In this document: piece after piece, positions 1 through 5,980 of the stretch
Layout of the letters: every line of letters starts with the position of its first letter
Numbering within the stretch: the stretch's first letter is position 1
Assembly (NCBI GenBank): GCA_019423635.1
Contig: JAHZBA010000005.1
Coordinates: 73,689 to 107,390 of the forward strand
Direction: 5' to 3'
From: Clostridiales bacterium
GTDB lineage: Bacteria > Bacillota > Clostridia > Oscillospirales > Oscillospiraceae
DNA length: 33,702 bases
Made by a program: the position numbers and the translations under genes
The notes under the pieces: generated by a model
The model's database searches: none
Seen by the model: only the letters and a program-made list of their open reading frames with translations
What the model was told of the DNA's origin: nothing

Positions 1-1
1 C

Positions 2-334
2 GAAATCGGCGGCTGGGAGGAGGGCTTTGATCCCTTTTACGGTGCGCCGGCGATGCTGATTGTGCTGGCGAAAAAGGACTGGGCAAACCGGGTGTATGAC
101 GGCAGTCTCGTGATGGGCAATCTGATGCTGGCCGCCCAGGACCTTGGCATCGGAAGCTGCTGGATTCACCGGGCGAAGGAGGAATTTGAGACGCCGTGGG
201 GGAAGGCGCTGCTGAACTCCCTGGGAGTGGAAGGGGAGTATGAGGGAATTGGACACTGTGCGCTGGGCTATGCGGAGGGAACGCCTCCGAAAGCGGCGGA
301 GAGAAAGCCCCACAGGGTCTTCCGCGTGGGATAG
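2..334 (+). CDS. Nitroreductase family protein, C-terminal part
   Basis: The reading frame is open from the first bases of the window and ends at 334, so the start lies upstream; the ATG at 53 is internal. The visible 110 residues match the C-terminal half of FMN-dependent nitroreductases. A FYGAPAMLIVLA strand is followed by the helix GSLVMGNLMLAAQDLGIGSCW, which in this family packs against the flavin and the dimer partner, and the frame ends in a short basic tail. Family members reduce nitro compounds, quinones or flavins with NAD(P)H in the cytoplasm. The substrate cannot be told from this fragment. The next gene follows after about 40 bases on the same strand and may be co-transcribed. 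Confidence 0.85.
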   Translation, partial: EIGGWEEGFDPFYGAPAMLIVLAKKDWANRVYDGSLVMGNLMLAAQDLGIGSCWIHRAKEEFETPWGKALLNSLGVEGEYEGIGHCALGYAEGTPPKAAERKPHRVFRVG

Positions 335-373
335 GCCGGCCCTGTCCTGACCGGGAAAGGGAGGGGGCGTGCC

Positions 374-892
374 ATGGGAGGACTGCTTTTGATCCCGCTG
401 TTTCTGCTGCGCTTTGGACTGCTGGCCCTGCTGGACCGTGCGGCGCTGGCACGGGCGGCCCATTTTCCGCCCATGGAGGGCGGGGAGCGAATTTCGTACT
501 GGGTCTATCAGCTCTCCAGCGGAGCGCTTTTGATCCTGCCCTTTTTCCTGCGCATCCGGACCTCTCCGGCGGCGCTCTTTTGGGCGGGAGCCGCCGTCTA
601 TGCCGCAGGCGCCGCGCTGCTGGCGGCAGCTGTCGCCGCCTTTGCGGCCCCGTCGGAGAGCGGTGTCCGCCGGGGCGGGATTTACCGCTGGTCCCGGAAT
701 CCCATGTATGCGGCCTATTTCCTGCTGTTTCTGGGCTGCGCCCTTTTGACCCAGTCCGTGGCACTGCTGGGTCTGGTGCTGGTTTTTCAGGCGGCGGCCC
801 ACGGGATCATTCTGGCGGAGGAGCGGTGGTGCCTGGAGCGGTTCGGGGAGGCGTACCGCCAATACTGCCGCAAAGTGGGGCGTTATCTGTGA
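374..892 (+). CDS. Isoprenylcysteine carboxyl methyltransferase-like (ICMT/PEMT) membrane protein
   Basis: This 172-residue, very hydrophobic protein has about four membrane segments. Its C-terminal half carries the family signature: GGIYRWSRNPMYAAYFLLFLG, then an AEERWCLERFGEAYRQYCRKVGRYL end. The RNPMY and E..(L).RFG.(E/A)Y...VGR(Y/F) elements bind S-adenosylmethionine in ICMT/PEMT-type methyltransferases. The start is supported by a purine-rich site (GGGAGGGGGC) just upstream of the ATG. Bacterial members methylate lipids or small hydrophobic acceptors; the acceptor here is unknown. It lies close behind the nitroreductase, and I see no terminator between them. Confidence 0.8.
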   Translation: MGGLLLIPLFLLRFGLLALLDRAALARAAHFPPMEGGERISYWVYQLSSGALLILPFFLRIRTSPAALFWAGAAVYAAGAALLAAAVAAFAAPSESGVRRGGIYRWSRNPMYAAYFLLFLGCALLTQSVALLGLVLVFQAAAHGIILAEERWCLERFGEAYRQYCRKVGRYL

Positions 893-982
893 AACTCCGC
901 GGGGCACCGTGTTCCTGTGCCGCCCCGCGTTCAGAGAGTGTCATATAATGTGTAGCGAGTACTCCCGGCGGAGGCTTCCCGC

Positions 983-1010
983 TTGACTTTTTCCGGAGAA
1001 CCGGTATAAT
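983..1010 (+). promoter_or_regulatory. Sigma-A promoter of the phosphoribosyltransferase gene
   Basis: TTGACT (983-988) and TATAAT (1005-1010) are separated by 16 bases, and the first plausible start codon lies about 40 bases downstream. The -10 flank CGGTATAATAAAT is identical to that of the glgB promoter. Confidence 0.85.
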
Positions 1011-1013
1011 AAA

Positions 1014-1029
1014 TGCGGAAATTTCCGCA
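1014..1029. promoter_or_regulatory. Perfect 16-bp palindrome at the transcription start (candidate operator)
   Basis: TGCGGAAATTTCCGCA is a perfect dyad that begins four bases after the -10 box, so it would cover the expected transcription start. Its position suits repressor binding. The cognate regulator is not identifiable from the window. Confidence 0.45.
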
Positions 1030-1052
1030 CAACTTATAGGGAGGCGCATGTG

Positions 1053-1616
1053 ATGCATACCTATCCGATCCAAATTGCGGGCCTGGAGCGTCAGCTGCCC
1101 ATCTGCAGGGTGACGGACGATCTGTACATCGGCGCGTTCATCTGTTTTGGCGACGCGGAGCTCACCGTGGCCTGTGCCCGGGAGCTTTTGAAGCTGGTGC
1201 CGGCGGACAGCTACGACTACCTCTTCACGGCGGAGGCCAAGAGCATTCCCCTGATCCACGAGATGGCCCGCCAGAGCGGGGCCGCCAAGTACTTCATCGC
1301 CCGCAAGGGCCCCAAGGCCTACATGCCGGACCCCCTCCACGTGGAGGATCAGTCCATCACCACCGCCGGCGTCCAGAAGCTGTACCTGGGCCGGGACGAC
1401 GCGGAGCTGCTGCGGGGCAGGCGCGTGCTGCTGATGGACGATGTGATCTCCACCGGCGGCTCGCTCCATGCCATGGAGGAGCTGGTGAAGCTGGCCGGCG
1501 GCGTGGTCACCGGCCGGGTGGCCGTGCTGGCGGAGGGCGACGCCCAGAAGCGGCCGGACATCCGCTTCCTGGCGCCCCTGCCGCTGTTCAACGCCGACGG
1601 CACCGTGAAGGGATAA
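1053..1616 (+). CDS. Adenine/xanthine-type phosphoribosyltransferase
   Basis: This is a type I phosphoribosyltransferase of 187 residues. The diagnostic PRPP-binding loop RVLLMDDVISTGGSL lies near residues 123-137, with the two acidic residues followed by the ST-GG phosphate loop. These enzymes transfer phosphoribosyl from PRPP to a purine base in the cytoplasm. The overall form resembles adenine (Apt) or xanthine (Xpt) salvage enzymes or Clostridial 'phosphoribosyltransferase family' relatives, so the base is left open. ATG at 1053 is preferred over GTG at 1050 because it sits eight bases after AGGGAGG (1038-1044). It has its own promoter, a palindrome over the start site and a terminator, so it is probably monocistronic. 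Confidence 0.85.
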   Translation: MHTYPIQIAGLERQLPICRVTDDLYIGAFICFGDAELTVACARELLKLVPADSYDYLFTAEAKSIPLIHEMARQSGAAKYFIARKGPKAYMPDPLHVEDQSITTAGVQKLYLGRDDAELLRGRRVLLMDDVISTGGSLHAMEELVKLAGGVVTGRVAVLAEGDAQKRPDIRFLAPLPLFNADGTVKG

Positions 1617-1620
1617 GTCA

Positions 1621-1657
1621 AAACGGCGCACGGCCTTTTGGCTGCGCGCCGTTTTTG
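1621..1657 (+). terminator. Intrinsic terminator after the phosphoribosyltransferase gene
   Basis: AACGGCGC pairs with GCGCCGTT around a CGGCCTTTTGGCT-like loop and is followed by a run of T. Confidence 0.85.
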
Positions 1658-1676
1658 CCTGACTCAGGAGGGATTC

Positions 1677-3095
1677 ATGAAAAAGAGAACCGTCTATTTC
1701 CTGCCCCGGCTGGGGCTGCCGGCGCTGGTGCCGGCGCTGCTGATGGCGTGCTCCGCCGCGCTGTGGATTGCTTGGGTCTGCGGGGAGACCGCCCTGACCA
1801 GGGGGTTTTTCTGGGCGCAGGTCGTCCTGCCGCTGGCGGCTAACGCCGCCTTTGTCATCATTGTGCTCCGGGACGGGCGGGACCGGCTGTACCGCACCGC
1901 CATTCCCGTGTGGCTGGGGTGCGTGTTCTTTGCGGTGAAGGCCCTGGGGTTTTTGTCCCTGGTACACACGGTGCTGTGCCTGGGGCTGTACGCCCTGGTG
2001 GCGGGGCTGTACACCGCCACGGTGACGGGCTTTGTTCCCACGCAGAAGCTGCTGTGGCCCCTGTTCGGCCTGCCGCTGGCCTACCACATCGCCGTGGAGG
2101 ACCGGCAGAAGGCCGGCTGGCCGCTCCATGACTGGCTGCCGGAGCTGTCGGTGCTGCTTTGCATGGGGGCGCTGCTGTGCCTGTCTCTTGCCATGAGACG
2201 GCGGCAGGCGGAGGAGGGGGAATACCTCCGCCGCTTCGGGGACCGGAACGACGGCCGCCGGCTGCGGAGACTCTCGCCCATCTTCGCCGTCTCCCCCTAC
2301 CTGATGAAGACCCGGAACACCTCCCAGAACTTCATTGAAGACCACATTGAGATCTCGGAGATGGAGCGCTACATCGCGGAAAAGCGCCGGGCGGGCCTGA
2401 AGAATTTCGGCGTGCTCCACGTGCTGCTGGCCTCCTATGTCCGGGCCTGCGCCCGGTATCCGGGACTGAACCGCTTCATCGCCGGACAGAAGATCTTCTG
2501 CCGGGACCGGGAGATCGAGGTCAACATGACCATCAAGAAGGAGATGTCCACCGACTCCCCCGACACGGTCATCAAGGTGACCTTCGACCCCGCCGATACG
2601 GCGGAGATCGTGTACCGGCGGTTCAACGACAAGGTGCAGGAGGTGAAGGACGCCCCGCTGAACACGGGCTTCGACCGCCTGGCGGGGGCCTTCAACCTGA
2701 TCCCCGGCCTGCTGCTGAAGTTCTTCGTCTTTGTGCTCCAGACCATGGACTATTTCGGCCTGCTGCCGCGGTTTTTGACGAAGCTCTCCCCCTTCCACGG
2801 CTCGCTGTATATCACCTCCATGGCCTCCCTGGGGATTCCCCCCATCTATCATCACCTGTATGATTTCGGCAACGTGCCGGTGTTCTGCTCCTTTGGCAAG
2901 AAGCGGCGGGTCTTTGAGACGGCCCGGGACGGCAGCGTGGTCCGGCGGAAGTATATCGACTGCAATTTCGTCACCGACGAGCGGATTGTGGACGGCTTCT
3001 ATTTCGCCTCCACCATGCGGTATCTCCACGGCCTGCTGGACGATCCCTGGCAGCTGGACGCGCCGCCGGAGGCCGTGCTCCGGGATCAGGACTGA
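1677..3095 (+). CDS. Membrane protein fused to a 2-oxoacid dehydrogenase E2/CAT-like acyltransferase domain lacking the catalytic His
   Basis: The product has 472 residues from the ATG at 1677, which follows AGGAGGG by about six bases. Residues 1-175 contain about six hydrophobic segments and end in a basic stretch. Residues 195-465 resemble the C-terminal acyltransferase domain of E2 (lipoyl acyltransferase) and chloramphenicol acetyltransferase: a helix-rich start, an LNRFIAGQKI strand, and a late S-L-G-I-P-P-I-Y-HHLYDFGNVPVF region. The family active site is HxxxDG. Here the corresponding stretch reads DERIVDG, with Glu435 in place of His, while Asp439 and Gly440 are kept. There is no lipoyl or E1-binding domain and no E1/E3 gene nearby, so a role in a dehydrogenase complex is unlikely. 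A catalytically altered or binding-only membrane protein is my inference. Confidence 0.75.
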   Translation: MKKRTVYFLPRLGLPALVPALLMACSAALWIAWVCGETALTRGFFWAQVVLPLAANAAFVIIVLRDGRDRLYRTAIPVWLGCVFFAVKALGFLSLVHTVLCLGLYALVAGLYTATVTGFVPTQKLLWPLFGLPLAYHIAVEDRQKAGWPLHDWLPELSVLLCMGALLCLSLAMRRRQAEEGEYLRRFGDRNDGRRLRRLSPIFAVSPYLMKTRNTSQNFIEDHIEISEMERYIAEKRRAGLKNFGVLHVLLASYVRACARYPGLNRFIAGQKIFCRDREIEVNMTIKKEMSTDSPDTVIKVTFDPADTAEIVYRRFNDKVQEVKDAPLNTGFDRLAGAFNLIPGLLLKFFVFVLQTMDYFGLLPRFLTKLSPFHGSLYITSMASLGIPPIYHHLYDFGNVPVFCSFGKKRRVFETARDGSVVRRKYIDCNFVTDERIVDGFYFASTMRYLHGLLDDPWQLDAPPEAVLRDQD

Positions 3096-3128
3096 CGTGT
3101 TTTCCTCCGGTGAGGGCTCCACGCCTGT

Positions 3129-3268
3129 CTCATAAAATCAAAAGCTTCCCTTTTGTAGGGCGCGACGACCCCGGCGCGCCGCGATTTACGATGAAACCGC
3201 GGTAGAAATGCCGCGTCTTACGGTAGATTTCCGTAAATTTACGGCGCGCCGGGGTCGTCGCGCCCTAC
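3129..3268. repeat. MITE-like inverted repeat, copy 1
   Basis: Arms of 26 bp at 3155-3180 and 3243-3268 are perfect reverse complements (GTAGGGCGCGACGACC... and its inverse) around a 62-bp core that contains smaller dyads such as CGTAAATTTACG. Bases 3129-3154 next to the left arm recur inverted beside copy 2 at 5669-5694. There is no coding capacity of note. The position, straight after the E2-like gene, would also let it act as a hairpin terminator. Confidence 0.75.
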
Positions 3269-3313
3269 CTGCCAAATTTGTGAGGCAGACGTGTGTGAGG
3301 GCGCAGACAGCGC

Positions 3314-3342
3314 TTGACAGGACTTCCCCGCAACGGTATACT
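3314..3342 (+). promoter_or_regulatory. Strong sigma-A promoter of the SLH protein gene
   Basis: TTGACA (3314-3319) and TATACT (3337-3342) are spaced by 17 bases, about 60 bases ahead of the start codon. Confidence 0.88.
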
Positions 3343-3403
3343 GATTCTGCTGAATCTGCGAAAAGCAGACAGGACTTTTCCAAAAAAACAGGAGGGCAAG
3401 CTC

Positions 3404-4648
3404 ATGAAAAGAAGATTCCTCTCCCTGGCACTGGCTCTGGCGGTGTGTCTGAGCCTGACGGTTCCGGCCCTGGCGGCGGAGCGGACGATTTACCTGGAGG
3501 GCTACTCCATCCAAGCGGTTGACGGCAAGCCGGAGGTCATTGAGGTCACGGAGGGCGGACAGCTGAGATTGAAGGGTGATCTGACCAGGACCGGCGTGGT
3601 GGAGCTGCGGGATTTTGCGGATTCAGCAGACGTGTATACCTGTCCGGTCTACACCGCCAAGGGCCCTGTGGAGGTTGTCCTGAATGACGGCTACGTGGAA
3701 GGCACGCCCACCAGCGGCGTCGACGAAGACGGCGACTTCTGGGTGACGCTGTCCCTGGCGGTTGCCGGGATTGACACCGTGACCTATGACGCGGCGAAGA
3801 AGAGCGCCGAGACAATCAAGGAGGACGCCCTTTATTTCGACGGGAAGATCACCTATCTGGAGGGTGACAGCGAGGAGGGCAAGACCGTCACGCTGAAGGA
3901 GTTCTATGAGGACCCGGACATCTGGGACAAGATCGGCGCACCCCCCAGCATCCACAAGGGCGCCAAGGCGACGCTGACGGAGCCGGGTACCTACCGTGTT
4001 TACGCCTATTATGAGGCGCTGGAGGGCGGCTGCATCGCCTTTATCAATATCCCCGAGACCCAGAAGCCGGCGGAGGAGAAGCCCGCTGAGACACCTGCCG
4101 GGACCTCCGCGAACCCCTTCACCGACGTGGCGGAGTCCAGTCCCTTCTACAACGCGATTCTCTGGGCGGTGGATCAGAAGATCACCGCCGGAACCACCCC
4201 CACCACCTTCGCTCCCGGAACCCCCTGCACCCGCGCCCAGATCCTGACGTTCCTGTGGCGCGCCGCCGGTTCTCCGGAGCCTGCCAGCCAGGAGAGCCCC
4301 TACTCCGACGTGGTCTCCGGCAGCATCAACGGCGACTTCTACAAGGCCATTTTGTGGGCCGCGGAGAAGGGCATTGCCGCCAAGGGCGAGACCTTCGGGC
4401 CCAATGAGCCCTGCACCCGTTCCAGCACCGTGGTGTACCTGTGGAAGTACGCCGAGAGCCCCGAGGTGAAGACGGAGAAGGCCTTCACCGACGTGGCCGC
4501 CGACGCGGACTACGCCGCCGCCGTGGCCTGGGCCGTGGAGAAGGGCATCACCTCCGGCACCACCGAAACCACGTTCTCCCCCGACACCACCTGCACCCGC
4601 GGTCAGATCGTGACCTTCCTCAACCGGGATCTGGCCAAGGCTGAGTAA
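3404..4648 (+). CDS. Secreted surface protein with three C-terminal SLH domains
   Basis: The ATG at 3404 follows AGGAGGG and opens a 414-residue protein. Residues 1-24 form a signal peptide (MKRR, hydrophobic core, cleavage near ALA-A). Residues 26-217 are a beta-rich region with no domain I recognise. A Pro/Glu/Ala linker (about 218-236) leads to three S-layer homology repeats at about 238-287, 299-348 and 360-408. Each opens with FTDV or YSDV and contains an ILWA/VAWA helix, a GI.(S/A)G..ETTF.P turn and a CTR motif. SLH repeats bind pyruvylated or similar secondary wall polymers, so the protein is probably anchored to the cell surface. It has its own promoter and terminator. The ligand or function of the N-terminal region is unknown. 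Confidence 0.88.
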   Translation: MKRRFLSLALALAVCLSLTVPALAAERTIYLEGYSIQAVDGKPEVIEVTEGGQLRLKGDLTRTGVVELRDFADSADVYTCPVYTAKGPVEVVLNDGYVEGTPTSGVDEDGDFWVTLSLAVAGIDTVTYDAAKKSAETIKEDALYFDGKITYLEGDSEEGKTVTLKEFYEDPDIWDKIGAPPSIHKGAKATLTEPGTYRVYAYYEALEGGCIAFINIPETQKPAEEKPAETPAGTSANPFTDVAESSPFYNAILWAVDQKITAGTTPTTFAPGTPCTRAQILTFLWRAAGSPEPASQESPYSDVVSGSINGDFYKAILWAAEKGIAAKGETFGPNEPCTRSSTVVYLWKYAESPEVKTEKAFTDVAADADYAAAVAWAVEKGITSGTTETTFSPDTTCTRGQIVTFLNRDLAKAE

Positions 4649-4673
4649 AAAAGCGAAGGGCCTGTGCCTTATG

Positions 4674-4710
4674 AAAACACCCTGCCGCTTACGCGGCAGG
4701 GTGTTTTTTT
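4674..4710. terminator. Bidirectional intrinsic terminator between converging genes
   Basis: A 15-bp stem (4674-4688 with 4693-4707, loop TTAC) is flanked by A-rich and T-rich tracts, so it can end transcripts from both the SLH gene and the converging reverse-strand pair. Confidence 0.9.
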
Positions 4711-5095
4711 ACCGTTTGTGCTCCGAAAAGGTCCAGGCCTCCTCCAGCCAGCTCAGAAGCTCCTCATCCACTTCCTCCTCTCCGGAGATCTCCAGATGGT
4801 GGGTCCAGCGGCCCGGATAGGGCTCCGAGGCCACGGCGATCCGGGGGGAGGAGAGGCGGCGGTTCAGGCCCAGCGTCACGACAATGCAGGGCTCCGGGAG
4901 CTTTCTGCGGGGGAGAGACACGGCGGCGAAGAGATGACGGCCGTAAAAGCTGATCTGGGTCTTTTGAACCTTCACGGAGGCGTCGGGAAAGGCGGCCTCC
5001 AGGCGGCGGAACAGCGATTCATACAGCGCCAGTGCCTCGGGCCTGCGGTCAAAGAAGAACAGGAGATCGGCCTCGTAGTGTTCCGGGAGCTTCAT
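4709..5095 (-). CDS. DUF5655-like small cytoplasmic protein
   Basis: This soluble protein of 128 residues has an aromatic-rich N-terminus (LLFFFDRRPEALALYESL), a QKTQISFYGRHLFAAVSLPRRK strand pair and a late WTHHLEIS segment. That pattern matches DUF5655 proteins as I remember them; their function is not established. There is no signal peptide or membrane segment. It is translationally coupled to the upstream YqfO-like gene through an ATGA overlap at 5092-5095, so the two are made together. Its stop lies inside the shared bidirectional terminator. Confidence 0.7.
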   Translation of the reverse strand: MKLPEHYEADLLFFFDRRPEALALYESLFRRLEAAFPDASVKVQKTQISFYGRHLFAAVSLPRRKLPEPCIVVTLGLNRRLSSPRIAVASEPYPGRWTHHLEISGEEEVDEELLSWLEEAWTFSEHKR

Positions 5096-5466
5096 AGGGC
5101 ATCCTCCTTCTGTGCTGCGTCGGTCCGGCGGGGGGAGAGACCGGTACCCAGCAGAGGGATCACATTGATGACCGGCTCCTCGTAGGGGTGAACCCGCCTC
5201 ACCGCCTCCACTGTGAGCGCCACCTGCTCTGTCCGGCAGGTGACCTCCACCTTGAGCTCCGGCTCCGTGCTGAGCCGGCCCGGGACGCCCAGGAAGGGGG
5301 CGGCCCCTGTCAGCGGCCGCCAGCAGCTGGTGACGGGACTGTAGGAAAGGCAGCTGTCATAGGCGCCGATGTGCCCGGCGTCCGCCTCCCGCAGCGCCTG
5401 CTGCAGCGGAGCCAGGTGGGATGCGGGGATGAAAATCTCCAGTTTGCAGAAGGGGAAGTGGTCCAT
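5092..5466 (-). CDS. Standalone YqfO/NIF3-type (CutA-like fold) domain protein
   Basis: This 124-residue protein starts KLEIFIPASHL and contains GAYDSCLSYSPVTSCWRPLTGAAPFLG and ends its fold with VHPYEEPVINVIPL. These are the hallmarks of the domain inserted in the NIF3-family protein YqfO: a Y/C-S-F-like loop, a G..PF.G turn and HPYEEP. The catalytic-looking metal-binding halves of NIF3 are absent, so this is the insert domain alone, which adopts a PII/CutA-like trimeric fold. Its role is unknown. It is first in a two-gene unit with the DUF5655-like gene and has a clear promoter at 5565-5593. Confidence 0.75.
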   Translation of the reverse strand: MDHFPFCKLEIFIPASHLAPLQQALREADAGHIGAYDSCLSYSPVTSCWRPLTGAAPFLGVPGRLSTEPELKVEVTCRTEQVALTVEAVRRVHPYEEPVINVIPLLGTGLSPRRTDAAQKEDAL

Positions 5467-5564
5467 GGCGCGCCTCCTGTTCGGTGCGGTCTCAAAAGGG
5501 CGGGCGGTTTCCGGAATGGGAGCGGTCCGCCCGGAGAACCGTTTGCCGGGTTTCCGGTGCGTTG

Positions 5565-5593
5565 ACTATATCACACGGCACGGGCAGCGTCAA
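5565..5593 (-). promoter_or_regulatory. Sigma-A promoter of the YqfO-like/DUF5655 pair
   Basis: On the reverse strand TTGACG (5593-5588) and TATAGT (5570-5565) are spaced by 17 bases, about 100 bases upstream of the first start codon. Confidence 0.82.
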
Positions 5594-5610
5594 GGGGACG
5601 CGGCGCTCCG

Positions 5611-5694
5611 CCACGTCCTACGGCAAATATCCGTAAATTTACGGCGCGCCGGGGTCGTCGCGCCCTACAAAAGGGAAAATTTTGATTTTATGAG
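5611..5694. repeat. MITE-like repeat, copy 2 (one arm plus flank)
   Basis: Bases 5611-5668 align without gaps to 3211-3268 of copy 1. The last 38 bases are identical, including the whole 26-bp arm, and the first 20 are 15/20 identical. Bases 5669-5694 match the inverted left flank of copy 1 (3129-3154) at 24 of 26 positions. No matching left arm is seen, so this copy is a half element or a truncation. The AT-rich promoter region of glgB begins about 70 bases further on. Confidence 0.75.
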
Positions 5695-5763
5695 CTGGGC
5701 GCGGGCGCTCCGCGGTGCCCGGGGCCGGATCTCTCCGCGGACTATGTGAAGAAAACGTCAAAG

Positions 5764-5867
5764 GTCGACAAAAAAATTGTATAAAATGACAAAAATCGAC
5801 AAAGCAAATCGAATAAACTACCGGAGGACTTAGCAAAATCGACCAAAAGTGACCGGCTTTTTCGACA
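5764..5867 (+). promoter_or_regulatory. Cluster of TCGAC-type motifs upstream of the glgB promoter
   Basis: TCGACA occurs at 5764, 5795 and 5862, TCGACC at 5839 and the variant TCGAAT at 5808. They lie in an AT-rich stretch that stands out from the GC-rich surroundings, ending ten bases before the -35 box. Two intervals are exactly 31 bases. This may be a multi-site activator or repressor region. Confidence 0.35.
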
Positions 5868-5876
5868 GGAGGCGGC

Positions 5877-5905
5877 TTGACGCGTTTTCCAGGAAGCGGT
5901 ATAAT
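5877..5905 (+). promoter_or_regulatory. Sigma-A promoter of the glycogen operon
   Basis: TTGACG (5877-5882) and TATAAT (5900-5905) are spaced by 17 bases. The transcript would start near 5912, which rules out the ATG at 5849 as the glgB start. A GC-rich hairpin (5941-5966) sits in the leader just before the ribosome site. Confidence 0.88.
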
Positions 5906-5980
5906 AAATCATCATATCCCGTTTTCAAAAATACGAAGGACCCGCCCGCCGGAGTCCGGCGGCGGGGAGAGGAGCAGGTT

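Noticed and set aside
807..3122. 771-codon reverse-strand open frame
   Set aside because: It is antisense to the phosphoribosyltransferase and E2-like genes. The product is His/Gln/Pro-rich without domains, as expected from the mirror frame of GC-rich coding DNA.
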